Assembly: GCA_028564705.1 (NCBI GenBank) | Contig: JAPXFQ010000074.1 | Location: forward strand, 2,799,925 to 2,863,924 | Direction: 5' to 3' | Source of the DNA: Apricaphanius iberus | Lineage: Eukaryota; Chordata; Actinopteri; Cyprinodontiformes; Aphaniidae | DNA length: 64,000 bases | Shown: positions 24,458-36,440 of the stretch, one piece after another | Layout: every line of letters begins with the position of its first letter | How positions within the stretch are numbered: the stretch's first letter is position 1 | Position numbers and translations under genes: made by a program | Notes under the pieces: model-generated | The model's database searches: none | The model's input: only the letters and a program-made list of their open reading frames with translations | Told to the model about the DNA's origin: nothing

Positions 24458-27400
24458 TTTAATGTACACCGTCCAGTGTGGCAGTGAAGAGTGGATTCAG
24501 CCTTCAGAAAAAAAATATCTAAACCCCCTTGAAAAGTACTCTGTCAAAAGCAAAAATTTAAAACTTCATGAGACTAACCTCTGTAGCAATCCCACTCTCT
24601 GATTACTCACAAAATGAGTAAGCATTTCAGGTCCATGTAGAGCAGGAGAAACTAATGAGACTGTGAGGTCAGGCAACAGCAGGTGAACTGTTAAGTGCAA
24701 TCATTTCATTTCTTTGCTTATATGTAGATCTCTGTAAAGCTGGTTCTGATAGAATAGTAATTGAAATGAAGAAATACAATAAACTAAATACTCCTGAATA
24801 TGTTACAAATTTAAAACTGACAGTAATAGATTATGACCAGATATTTTGGACCCCGTCTGTCAAAATGACAGTCACCACCTGATCCTCATATACCATTATC
24901 ATCTAAGTTTATTAGTTTTTAAAATTATTTTAATGCTATGTCTGTAACATATTACATATTACAACTTCAAGACAGATTATGATGACATTTTTATGAAAAG
25001 TCCAAAATGGACTAGAAACAAGATAAGATTTTGGTGGCTGATGCAGATCAGCGTTTGGAAGGGTTTGGAGAGCAGCCTCGGCGGATGGCTCAAGTTTCTG
25101 GGTTTTATTTTATTTATTTTTTTGAGGAGCTGCCATGTTTCTTTCTCTTTTCTGCATCTGCTCTTGTTTTTCCCTGTGGTATGACTGCTTCTGCTCGTAT
25201 AAGTCTTCATCAGCCGTTTTCTGTTGGCCTTGGATTTGAGCTCAACTTCTAAAAGTCAGTCTTATCCAGTTTATGGCCTGGTTTTTGAATAAGAGTGTTT
25301 TTTTAACCCTGCAAGGTGAAAATGCTCATTCCCAGTTTTTCTCTTCACAGAGTGTAAGTGTGTCATAATATGAAGACTTTGAGGACTATATGACTTTGTA
25401 TTAGTTTGTAAAGCTTGTTTCGAGTTTTTTGGCATTTTGTGTTAGCAGTGTATTTTTATTGGTCTGTAGTTATTGTTTCCCTGATGTGTGTTTTGCTTGT
25501 CTTGTTTTAAGTCATTTTGCCCAGTCAACCTCTCTCAGGTGCCTCAGCCTCTTGGTTCCTTGACAGCTGTTGCCATTCTGTAAATAGTCCCATTCGGGCC
25601 TTATTGCTTTGATAATCCTCAAAGGGTCTCCCTTATCAATGAAAATCAAAATAGAAATGTGGATTTTTCCCTAATTAGATTGTTTCCTCCCCATGTTTGT
25701 CAAGCTGAATAACATTGCTATTGGTATACTTATAATGACAACTAAAACAATAATAATGATCTCTAAAGACATTATTAATTAGTTCCATTTATCATTAGAT
25801 TGTGAATCAGTAACTGAAGAGAGGCGAAGCCTTTTCTACAGTTTGTGAAGAGAATCAGAAGGCTTGTACTGTAGCTGGTGGCGATTTATGAGAGACACCA
25901 CACAGACATATGCAGGACATCGAACAGTTCATCGAACAGCTGCATTCGCTGTGACTGTATTATTGTTAAGTTGTACAAAGTTCTCTTTTTAAGATAAAAG
26001 CTTTTTTTTTTTTTTGTTTATTGGAGCAGTGTGAATAGGACTGATCATACTTGGAGGGGTGTATACATTGTAGTTATTTTGGATGAATAATTGTTGAAGT
26101 TTTAGGTTTGTGTTCTAAATATAAAACTATTGGCCTTTGAGGCTCAGATGGGTTTTTCCTTTGCTGTAATTTAATTAAATTGCCATAAATATGGATAACC
26201 TTTGCTTGATATGTATGCATGGTGCTTTATTTAATTGCCGACACACTGGGACATTACAGGGACATTTAATTGCCTGGCAACATAATCTGACATCAAATGT
26301 TTTTTTGGTAGGGCTTCTAGAATTAAACAGATGTCCAGATATAGGCTTGCAAGAGTTTTGAGCATGATAAGTGAATGAGCCTGCTTATGCCATGGAAATG
26401 TCAAGATACAGAAGCACTTGATCTTTAAAGAATGTTATAAAACTGCTGGAGTGATTGCTTTTGGAGACATTTTGAGACTGCACAATTTCTTTGTTTATGG
26501 ATTAAGGCAATCCTTCAAAAACTCTATTCTGGTTTGACTTTACTTTCCTGTTTTTAATTTTGAGCTTCGATCCTTTACAAAACATTCTGTTGCTGTTAGT
26601 GTTAGAAAGTAGCCTATCTTCAGAATATTTTACGGTGGAACTGGACTTCTTATTTTTGCTATTATATTAGCATTAACTCATTCAAGGCACTGGATGAGTT
26701 TATATTTTTTGATTCTGATTTCTTATCTTTTTCTGTGGCATTGTGTTCATTGCCTTTCATTATTTTACATTTTAATTAGGTCTAAAGTTATCATGCTCTA
26801 ACTGTTGGATACACACTGGTGGTTCAACACATGAAGGCCCGGCATGAAAGGAACAAGCAGCATCTTGTAGTTAGCTTTATGGGTGTGGCAGGATTATAGG
26901 GACTGTAATACACTGCTTAATGTTTTGTTCTTAATCTCTTATCCACCAACATTCCCTTCAATAAGGAGAGTCTGTACAGCCTTTAACTCCTTACAATTAC
27001 TGGATCAACCTTTAAGAAATCTATGTTGGTGTTCAGATACAAACAAGACATCAGTGTTAAATCAGTTCTTATTTTTCCTGCATATTTTAATATTATTTTA
27101 TAAAAAACACTCACCAAACAAGGGAATTCAGATAATTCTAGAACCAAAAAAACTATTACAGCTAAAGGTTACATCCCCTGCAGTGTTTTAAGCAGTAGCA
27201 TTAAAGCTTTTCTACAAATGAACATTGAAAACAGACCTAATCTTCATGATAGAACTTCTCCTTGCTTTATTAAAGTAGAAATCATGTCACACTCACCACT
27301 GTTGCTAGAATTTAGTTTAATATTAGATTCTGTTCTACAAACCGCACAACCTTTTGTTTAGTAATGTGGAAAAGGTGGAAAATGATTAAAAACAGATTAT

Positions 27401-28269
27401 CTTCAGCATTGTCTTTATTTTACAGCCGAACAACCTGAAACACTCACTTTATCTCCTTTGTTCTTTTACAATGCAGCATCATGGAATATGCTGAAATGGG
27501 GCTTTTCTAATCTTTGGCCATATGGCACCTAGGAGAACAGGGTAGAGGGGGAGGGTGGCATCTAGGTCAGACTGCATTCTGAAAACAAAGAGTAAACTAA
27601 TCCGTGTTAGAATGTTAAATAGATTCCCCCCCCTTCTATAAAATAAAAAGTCAACCTAAATATGCTTTTACTGTGGTGACACTTCAAAAGAAATTTTAGA
27701 CAATATTGGGTTAACTGCAACTAACTTCACAGAGGCCTTCTTTAGTTTACTTTAAAAACAACTAAAGCAAAATTAGATGTTTCTTATTTAAACAAAATTA
27801 AGCCCTTACTGTCAGAACCTAGTTACTCCTTACTGCTCAGTCCCTCGCCATTTTCAGATAGATGTTCTGTTATGTGCGCAGACAATTCCATCCGGTCTTT
27901 AACCACAGTTGTCTCTTCAAATACAACCATTTTTTACTGGTTACGGTCTTTCGGCTGCTTTTACACGGCAAGAAATGTGCCGGAGGATCATGATGACGGT
28001 CTGGGGAGGGGTTCATAAAGATACGACTTAAACAGTGCGCCAGGCGTACACGTAATTTCCTCAAACAAACTCATTCTTGCACCAAGGAAACAGCAGAACT
28101 CCTCACAGTGCTCGTCTTTTGTGTGAAATTCTGCACACATGCTTAAAAGACAAAGCTGAACGGAAAATAGAAGCGAAACGAAAGTAGTTTGAAGCAGCGT
28201 TTGATAAATACAATATATGTGTCATCATTGTGCGGTCTTACAGCTTTCCCTGTCCCCACACCCCCATTT
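24458..28269. other. Intergenic, no gene recognised
   Basis: About 3.8 kb of mostly unique AT-rich sequence. Short frames at 24977-25252, 26883-27191 and 27870-28064 carry no motif. A T-run lies at 26007-26020 and a C-run at 27628. Confidence 0.5.
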
Positions 28270-28740
28270 TACTGTCAAATTACTGTTTTTCATGGCCTGT
28301 TTGAAAGGGGTTTCCTGTCTTATCATTGTCTGCACCTGTCTGTAGTCCCAGATACAACCTGATCTTCATTCCCGCTGTGTATTTAAGCCCTTCATTTCCT
28401 CCCACACCTTGTCAGTTCCTGCTTTTTCTCTCCTGCTCGTCCATGTCAGTCTGGTATTCTGTTTCTCCATTCCTGTTATCATCATCATCATATTCAATCA
28501 GTATTGCTACATCTTACATGTGGCTATGGATCCGTACAGCAAGCGAGACAGAACAGACTGCAAAAATGGACCCAGCAGTCTGGATGTCTGGTACAGCCTG
28601 ATCAAAATCTCCTGCATCTCTCTCCTCCTCTCCGCCTCTCCCAGGCTGAAGAGATCCTCATGGTCCTACCCCAGTTCCAGAACGTTTTCTCCCCTGAATC
28701 TGCCAAGCTTTGAAGAGAGGTAGAGAGGGTTTGCCAGAAA
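28270..28740 (+). mobile_element. LTR-retrotransposon LTR/leader remnant (Gypsy-like texture)
   Basis: The segment reads like a fish LTR: pyrimidine-rich, with ctgtgtatttaagccc at 28374 as a TATA-like promoter, and then a short open leader (ggatccgtacagcaagcgag...). No gag-pol motifs follow. Assignment is by texture and is tentative. Confidence 0.35.
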
Positions 28741-28974
28741 TCCTCGTAGATCGTAGATCTGCCCTCTTCGCCTCCCTCACCTAACCACAGGCGGAGGCTT
28801 CAGGACTGCTTCCAGGAGCAGAAAGCTGAACCCTTTTTCAACACCAACTGCTGACGTGGCCGCTGCTTCCTAGAAAGATCCTCCCCCGAGACTGGGGGGG
28901 AAGCAGTAGGGATGAGAATCTTACCACACCTCAGGATTCAATTAGATTATGATTTTTAGATTTCCGTTGCAATC

Positions 28975-29592
28975 GGCAACGTAGCAACCGCAAGCAACGC
29001 AGAAGTTCAGCTAGCTGAACTTTTGACGGATTTGGCGCACTTGACACAGTGCCTCAACCAATCAGAGCATCTCACTGTTGTAATGTCTCTACATGTATCT
29101 TGAATGAATCGCGGGACCAGTGAAAATATTTTCAACAAACGCAGATTTAGAAATTCAGAAATAACATTTACCGAAGACAGATGGACAGGCGCTCCCAAGG
29201 AGGAACAGAGCACCTGCAGTTGGTTGTCCTGGTAGGAGATTTGAGCTCTGATGCGGCCTAGGAGGTCGTAAAATTAGCCACGGGAAAGACGGAAGTAGCA
29301 CTGAAAGCGAACCTCATCCATAAGTAGCTCCTGGAGCAAATTGTTATGTCTCCAAACTCAGAAGGCATTTGAAGAATGGGTGCTGATGCACGCGATGTCG
29401 ACGTTGTCTAGCTTTATCTGGCGTATAAAGACATGTCACTCTCTCGATACGATCCGCTATAGTTCAGAAGCCCCGCCCACGCACTCTTTTTTGCTCAGAA
29501 GCAAGCATTGGAACCCTCAAAGTACATACAGCAAATTTAATGCATTGGATACATTGCCTGATGCAGACAAACTGCGGTATGAATGCAGCATA
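28975..29592 (-). mobile_element. PIF/Harbinger-like fossil, copy 2
   Basis: It is homologous over most of its length to 9417-10165: shared blocks include accaatcagag, tgaaaa(c/t)attttcaacaaac, atggacaggc, gagcacctg, gcctaggaggtcgtaaaatta and agcctagctttatct-type segments. It ends with tatgaatgcagca, the inverted form of copy 1's left end. The nuclease reading frame on the minus strand is broken by stops. Confidence 0.6.
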
Positions 29593-30754
29593 AGGCTGTA
29601 AATCTATTCTTTATGGGAATTCCAGGGGGTGAAAATAATGAACTTGCCTTAACTTGGAGCTTCTTTTTCTGCCTTTTGTTTTTCTTGGGAACGGGTGTGG
29701 AGGTATTTTCAGAGCTTTGTTACAGAGGAGGCCAGTTCCATTTGAAATTCGTTTTTGATGTTCTGCCCTTTCTATGTCTTAGTTGAGGAAGGGTGTTTTT
29801 CAGTGCTTTCTGATTGAGGCTAGACTGCAGGGGGCTGTCAGTTTTTTGTTGTTCCTTTGTTGGTAATGTCATCTCGTTGTTATATCCAGTATTAATATCA
29901 AAGTTTATTTCCAGTGCCTAGTTTTGCTTCCATATTCCGGAGCTGTTCCTCCAAGGCGTTCTGTCTTTGGAGTAGCTTATCAAAGTACTGAGCAGTGTAC
30001 CATGTGTTTATTCCACAGTTTTTCACAGTCTTTCAAAAGTGTCCAGAGAAGGTGATCCGGTCTAGTAGGTAGCTGGGCACAAGTCTTCAGCTGAGGTAAA
30101 CTCCGTCTAATAGTGAGTAAAATCCCGTCTAATAGTGTATTTCCAGAGGCTCGGCACATAAATTAAGAAGAAAAATGAAAAAACAGAATCTAAACCTAAA
30201 TCTTAAAGAGGAGAATGGGGCGGAAATAAGGCAAAAATGAGACAGATCAGGAGAGCTCAGAGAGAGCGGCTCCTCCTCAGGTAGTCAGAACATGGAGAAG
30301 ACTGTGGCTCCTTTGAAGCAACCCTGCTTCTGGGGTGGAAGAGCGAGGTGACAGCTCGCCACAGGTTTCCTCCTGCTTTAACCCTTCGTTCATCAGCTTC
30401 TGCCTCTGTTTGAATGTCAGAATCACCTACTGCCCCAGTCTGTGCGCCAGCTGCTGCATCAGTCTTCCCACCACTCACTAGATTAGTCTACCTGTCATCC
30501 GCTGCATCAGTCTGCCCACCAGTCATTGCATCATCCTGCCCACCAGTGCACCAGCCGCTTCGGCCACTGCATCACTCCCGATGTCAGGTCAGTGGCAACC
30601 GCATCCTCTGTGGCATCCCTGACTCCTGAGCTAGATGGGGGTCGAGGAAGACCCGCCTCTATCCGTAGAGCTCCCTAAGGTGATCAGAGGGCCTACTTCT
30701 GTCTCCAGATCTTCTGGAGGGGTTGAGGACGACCCGCTTCTACCTACAGAGCTG
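29593..30754. other. Flank of Harbinger element; LTR-like or low-complexity sequence
   Basis: No gene is recognised. Bases 30440-30560 repeat a gcatcagtctgcccaccagt-like unit imperfectly. The ga(g/c)gacccgc...ta(t)ccgtagagct block occurs twice (30640-30670 and 30725-30753), so the Harbinger insertion interrupts a short-tandem-like region. Confidence 0.4.
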
Positions 30755-31026
30755 GGGTCTCATTTATAAAACATTGCGTAGAATCCCTACTTGAAGTGTA
30801 CGTACGACCAAAACAAAAAGTTTGCGTACGCCAAAACGATTTCTGATTTATAAAACCATGCCTACGCACAGGTGTAAGCAATTTCCCTTTATAAATCACG
30901 GTCTTCTTGGAAGTTTGCGCACGTGAATTTGGCTCATATCCTGCCCTGAACACGCCCAAATCTGGCTATAAAAGGTCAATGCAAAGCAGGACATGAATAT
31001 TGATGCATATGAAGAAACGGGGAAAT

Positions 31027-31557
31027 ATGGCAACAACAAAAAAAACAAAGAAGAGAAACTTTACGGAGATGGAGATTGAAGTGCTAGTGGGTGAAGTGGA
31101 GGCTAGAATAGAGATTTTATTTGGTGGACACAGCAGTGGTGTCACAAATAAAAGAAAGAACTGCGAGTGGCAGCATGTGGCGTCTGCAGTGCAGACTGTC
31201 AGCGCAACTGACAGGACCGTACCCGAAATTAAAAAAAAGTGGTCGGATCTCAAAGTCGAGGCAAAAAGAAAACTTTCCTCCCACCGCCAGAGTGGGTCTG
31301 CTACTGGAGGGGGTACGTGTACACCTGAGCTGACACCACTGGACAGGAAGATGGCAAGTATCTTGGGAACATCAAGCGTGTACGGTATTGTGTCAGAGAA
31401 GGAAGGTGACACCGACTTGGCAGAATCGACAGATGAACCCCGTAAAGCACCTTTTGTATATATTTTATTACGTGGCTACGTTAACAAATTTGAGCATATT
31501 TTAAGGAGGCAGACTAATATGCAATACAACCAGTTGCAAGAAACCCCAGAGTGGTGA
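31027..31557 (+). CDS. Harbinger Myb/SANT-like DNA-binding protein
   Basis: Harbinger transposons encode a Myb-like partner that carries the nuclease into the nucleus and binds the termini. The product starts MATTKKTKKRNFTEMEIEVL. A trihelix-type Myb/SANT domain fills residues 10-80 (FTEMEIEVLVGEVEAR...WQHVASAVQTVS...RTVPEIKKKWSDLKVEAKRK), followed by the family's GGGTCTPELTPLD and EGDTDL segments. The start at 31027 is preferred to 31000 because MATTKK fits the family. After DEPRKAPF (about residue 140) the frame runs into sequence that looks non-homologous, overlapping the antisense nuclease start at 31514-31557. The C-terminus is therefore probably rebuilt by the internal deletion. Confidence 0.8.
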   Translation: MATTKKTKKRNFTEMEIEVLVGEVEARIEILFGGHSSGVTNKRKNCEWQHVASAVQTVSATDRTVPEIKKKWSDLKVEAKRKLSSHRQSGSATGGGTCTPELTPLDRKMASILGTSSVYGIVSEKEGDTDLAESTDEPRKAPFVYILLRGYVNKFEHILRRQTNMQYNQLQETPEW

Positions 31558-31777
31558 ACACCTGCAGCTGGACCGGAATGGCACGGTTCCGCCTGGACGG
31601 TCTCTCCAAAACCGGGCCCAATTCAGCACAGAGATCCAAGAGCACAGCTCTAGGGAATCTGAATCTGCTTATTAGCCAGTCATCATCATGAGCAAGGAGG
31701 TCCGCATGATCCCTGAAGACGCGTTCTCTTCTAATCCTTCTATTTGCAAGATCTTCTAGCAACGCCAGTGCATCCAT
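31514..31777 (-). pseudogene. Harbinger (HARBI1-like) nuclease, N-terminal fragment
   Basis: The 87-codon frame starts MDALALLEDLANRRIRRERVF and continues with DDDWLISRFRFPRAVLLDLC and a VQVL(F)TTLGFLATG motif, typical of the first 85 residues of HARBI1-like DDE nucleases. It then stops. The catalytic DDE core (normally about 250 more residues) is absent from the element. Confidence 0.88.
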
Positions 31778-32329
31778 CTCAAATATTACGATTGAAAGTC
31801 ATCAGGGTATTTATATTGGCAGCAATGAGACTGATTGCTTCCTTCCTTGGCACAATGAACGTGCCAATCAAGTATATATGGTAAAGATGATTAAATTTAT
31901 TAATTGGCATACAGTCCCGGCCCTTTTATCTGAGTTTAAGGTTTTGAGATACATTTTATGTATTTATTTTAATATTGAAAAGTGTTTTTAGAAGAGCTAT
32001 AGCTCACTGCAGAGCCAAAATATAGATATCATTGCTGGTTTGGATGTTTATAATAACATGAATCCATGATGGAGGTGAAATGATATGTGTGAGAGCAGTA
32101 ATATGCAGTCTGGCTGCAGTTCACCACTTCACCAACTGCGTCGTCGATTCCCTCGTCTCCAAAATGTCCGTACGCACGTGTCAGAATTGGCGCACAGGTG
32201 CGCACATTTTCCTGTCAAGTCTGTTTTTTATAAATCACAACTTTTGCTTTGAAAGTGGCGTACGCCAGTTTCAGGCCCCGTTTTGTGCGTACGCAACGTT
32301 TATAAATGAGACCCCTGGATGGTGGTTCA

Positions 32330-32490
32330 GTCAATTTCCCTTTTCCACTGGTCTTCCTCCATGTTCCTTTGAGGCCGGTGTTCAGCCAAGCTCCTTCACT
32401 GCTGGTCTTCAGCCGAGTTCCTTTTGCACAAGTCTTCAATCAAGCTGCTTTGTCACCGGCTTCCTTCTACCGGGATTCTTCTTTGCTGGC
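32330..32490 (+). repeat. Imperfect minisatellite, unit about 30 bp
   Basis: Consecutive units resemble ggt(c/g)ttcagcc(a/g)agctccttc followed by actgct/tttgc and ctggtcttcag, at about 32372, 32402 and 32432, more diverged outside. One frame reads GVQPSSFTAGLQPSSF. It directly adjoins the Harbinger insertion. Confidence 0.6.
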
Positions 32491-33642
32491 CTCTAACCCC
32501 TTTGCAGGTACTGTCCGTCAGACTGACTGGTCATCAGGGGACGACCTCTTGCCACCCGCTGGAAATTCAGAGGCTGGAGTTTGACTTGGTCATTGCACCA
32601 GATTTTTAGTTTTTTTTCAACCAATCTGTTGAAGAGTGGATGATTTTTGGGATGGTTACCTTTTGGCAGGACCCACATAGGCTCACATTAGTAGACAATT
32701 TTGACTCTGCAGAGCTTATAAACCTAAACTGTGATGGCATTTTTAATTCTGTATTTTTGAAGATGTTTTGAGGCAGTTCGGTTTATAATTCTATGAACTT
32801 TAATATTTAATGTGAAGATGTTAACAAAAATGTCCCCCAATGCCCAGTTTAAGGAACTAGACATATTTTCTTTAAATTGATCTGATGAAAGTCTGCATTC
32901 AGAGATACAATAAAGACAACAGTAAACCCTTTTAATTGGGAATTAGTTAAAGAGCCCTTAATAACTTGTAACTGGTTAATGCACAAAACAGATCAAATCT
33001 GTAAATCTTTTAATTCTGCTGGAGGTTTCATTGATATATTATTTCCCTAACATATTAGTGAAAAGCTACAAATATGCAATGTGTCACACTTCTTCAATAT
33101 GAAATGACACACAGTACTGTAATAGTTTTTGCCCTGCATTTTACTTTGTGTTCTACCCTAAATGTACATCAGGGTAGACTCGGGTATTGCTGTTAGTGAT
33201 AAATGATTCTGTGGTTTAAAATTAACTGGTGGTTCAGTTGAAATGTTTCAGTATATTCTGCCAGCCATTCGTTCTGTCCCAAGTGTAGATCGGGGAGCCT
33301 GAGATTATCTGCATGGGGGAGGGCTGCATTTAGAGGGATTTAGGTCATTACTGAAAATGTCATGTTAATACTGTTTCCATTCAGCTTTGTGTGTCAACAT
33401 GTCATTACTGGTTTTCACGGACGGTTCTGTGTGTCTCATCCTGTGGATCAACAGCACAGTAGAAAATCCCTCCTTCCTATAAATAAGACCTGAACACTGG
33501 GAACGCAAATTTAAGATGGCTGATTTTCATTTGAACCCACCTTCTTTTTGTCATTTTTCCCAATGATACTTAAAACACCTAAACACATAGGATTGAGGTA
33601 TGCTTGTTTTCCTTCCGGAAAATATATCTGACTGACTTAAGC
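32491..33642. other. Intergenic, nothing recognised
   Basis: AT-rich sequence with no long frame and no recognised repeat. Confidence 0.5.
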
Positions 33643-33925
33643 CTAGTTTATACTACTCTGATGGTGAATTTGCACACAGACGCAGGCGTATGGACGGATA
33701 CTTTTTTCGTTTATGGTTCTCTTTTTCTTTTTCTCAATTTTGCATTGATCTTTCGGTGTTGCAAAGCAAATCTCAACCAGGAATGCACAAGCATCATTGT
33801 TGGTACAACACAAAAGCATTAAGCCTAGTTTATACTACTCCGTTTTGACGGAGACGGATTGACGCAGCGCCATTATCCTTCGACGTAAGGGCTCTCCGGT
33901 CCATTTTCTAACTCTCCGTCTTCGT
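33643..33925. mobile_element. MITE fragments sharing ends with 53217-53868
   Basis: Two termini face the same way: aagcctagtttatactactc at 33643 and again at 33827. The second continues as cgttttgacggagacggatt, matching the complemented right end of the 53217-53868 element. The first matches that element's left end. Together they are two broken copies or one rearranged copy. Confidence 0.65.
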
Positions 33926-33929
33926 CAAG

Positions 33930-34100
33930 AATAGACAATAAAAGTATTATTAGATGGATTACCTGCTTTTTTCTGTCAAGATGGGGTCCTAAGTTTACAT
34001 CAATGAGAAATAAAATGCACTTTTTTGATGTTGGCAAATGGCTGCAATGAAACAAAGAGTGAAAAATTTAAAGAGGTCTGAATACTTTCCATACCCACTG
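33930..34100. mobile_element. Tc1/mariner terminal fragment
   Basis: The segment ends in ggtctgaatactttccatac, then ccactg and TA. Upstream are tggctgcaatgaaacaaaga and gtcaagatggggtcc, the other terminal region of the Tc1 family seen at 433-1478. No coding part remains. Confidence 0.8.
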
Positions 34101-34102
34101 TA

Positions 34103-36440
34103 CATAGATGTACAGGTGCATTGCAATGGGTGTCCTATACTCTCAAGTTAGATTCTAAAAATATAAACCCATGACAGAATAATACAAAAAGATTAAACAG
34201 CATTTAAATGTAATGAAAAATACAATCAAAAACGTAAATCATATGACAACATTCAGATTGTCATAAAACGCTGTGTTGTGGACTGTAAAATGCTGGTTTG
34301 GGAGTAGGGTGGAAGGACTGGGAGATCATTGTCAGTAGTTTGGATGGATGATGTTGTGGGGTCCTTTTTTCATGTACAAGGAGGGTAATGTTGCATGAAA
34401 AGCGAGTATGATGACAGGCATTCAATCTAAGATTAAAGCTTATAACTTTTAAAGTCCAACCACTTGAAGATAGCATAGCAGAATCATGTTTATCCTTGAG
34501 CAATGCCCAGCTGCAACGTCAGGTGTACATAGTCTCCAGAGAGGGAAGTCAGAATTGATGACCATTACAATTTTCTCTCTGCAAGGGAAGTGAGAAGAAA
34601 TAAACTGGCCTTTAGGTTCTGTCACATTTGGACATGCTCTGTTTATGCTGGCCTTTACTCACTGTTTTGACTGGCTGTTGGATGCCCTGGAAACCGCCTG
34701 TAACGCCACAGCTCCCCTTGTGTTGTCATTATTTATTCAGTGTGTTGGGTGTACAAGATATTAGCTTGATCTACTGGTCTGTATGTATATCAGAATGTGT
34801 CCAACTTGGGCCGTTCCTGATTGGTTGGCATCTGTTTTTGTCACAGAATATATTTTAAAAGTCTGCTTCATCCATTCAGTTTATCACACCCTAAACTCTA
34901 GTAATTTTGAGTAAACTCGCAGTACTTTTGTGTCTGATTCAGCTCTGGCCAGAACAGGGCAGGGCCTCTTGTCTTCAGTGGGATGTATAGGAATAGAACA
35001 GGCATAGGGCACCACAAAACCAAAGAGTTTATTTGAAGCCCAACTGCTGCATAGTGATTAAAGTGTGGGTTTATGGTAGCCTGTTTTTTTTTTGTCCACA
35101 TTTGCCACTGATCTGGCTTCATCCAGTTATGTGTGCAGAAGAAGGGTAAGCCTAAATTCTTCATATAACCCTTTTTTTTCTTACCGGAATTAAACGCTTT
35201 AGATCACATTTAATAACACTTGACATTTTTAGTTGTAAGTCAGGAAGTTACAAAAGATCTTCTAAGTTCCCACATATGTACAGATTTTATCATCATAAGT
35301 ATGAGGAGTGTTTTATTCTTTTTACCAAAATTACAATGCTGACTTAGCTTATAAATTGAGCTACAGTATAATTTCAAAAAAGTTGATTAATTCAGATTGC
35401 TAGTTGTAGGTTCTTTACTCTCAGTGCTCTAAACTATAGCTGCATCTGGCAACTGGTAATTATCATGACAAGATTAGGTTTCACTTAATCATACAGTCTT
35501 TTTCCCTGTTCACAGATGCTGTTAACATGTGACCTCACTCCTCCAATTGTAAGTAGACCAGCCACAATGACAGTTCACACCTGGTATTAAAATTCTGATT
35601 GAAGAAATTTCAGTTACTGACTTAAGATGCAAATAATCAACCTCACTGAGAAGGCTGTTAGCTGAGCAATCAATAGGACTGCTGATATTTCATGACATCA
35701 CGAATACATGAAATTCCTTAAACTTCATTATTGTTAAGACTTAAACATGATAGAGGTTCATCTGAGTCCCGTTTCTGTGCAGTTATGTCAACTATAGAGT
35801 CTTTATATGCCCAACTTTGCAATATGAGGGAGGAAAAATAGTGCTTGAACGTGTTCAAAGTTAGCATAAGTTAACGACTTTTTTATCCATAAATTAGACC
35901 TGCAGTTTGACAGCTCACTATGGCCTTGCATATCTTTTTCAGTTTAGGTGTACAATGCTGCCAAAATATTGTTGTTTCTATAGCTCTATGCTTTGCGTTA
36001 ATCATTTTTATAATGAAGCAATTGCAATAGGTTCAATCATCTCATAAACTGATCTTAAAATAAATTTTACTAGGTACTGTAAATGTACTTTTAATCTTTT
36101 AGTGTGTGTGTTGCTGTTTATTATTCATTGCATCATAAGAGTGGGTGGTTCTTCGATGTGTCCAACAGTAGATTTACAACAATAATTACTAATGCATTTG
36201 TTTGTAAAACACTTTCAGTCAAAGTGCTAAAATGTATTAAGAGTGCCAAACTATTCAGACAGGGGACCTTCAGAGGCATTGGAAAACCGTCATCAATGTG
36301 TCATTAGTTAGGGTTGTAACAGTACACAAAACTTACGATTTGGATTGCATTGTGAATTCACAGTTCCATATTTTTTTGATACTCTTTAATCAAGAAAAAT
36401 ACAAATGTGGGTATGACTTTTATTTTTTACTCTCAGCAGC
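34103..36440. other. Intergenic, no gene recognised
   Basis: About 2.3 kb of unique AT-rich DNA. Small frames at 34261-34503, 34628-34858 and 34898-35164 show no motif. Confidence 0.5.

Larger units (their letters stand above)
30755..32314. mobile_element. PIF/Harbinger transposon with CTG target duplication, internally deleted
   Basis: The inverted ends gggtctcatttataaa (30755) and tttataaatgagaccc (ends 32314) are flanked by CTG on both sides (30752-30754, 32315-32317). This agrees with the 3-bp CWG/TWA duplications of Harbinger elements. Inside are the two genes usual for the superfamily, convergent: a Myb-like protein gene (plus, 31027-31557) and the 5' end of the nuclease gene (minus, 31777-31514). 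Most of the nuclease is missing, so the copy cannot move by itself. Confidence 0.9.

Noticed and set aside
31000..31026. Upstream start for the Harbinger Myb-like protein
   Set aside because: Extra residues MMHMKKRGN are not expected; the family starts MATTKK at 31027.
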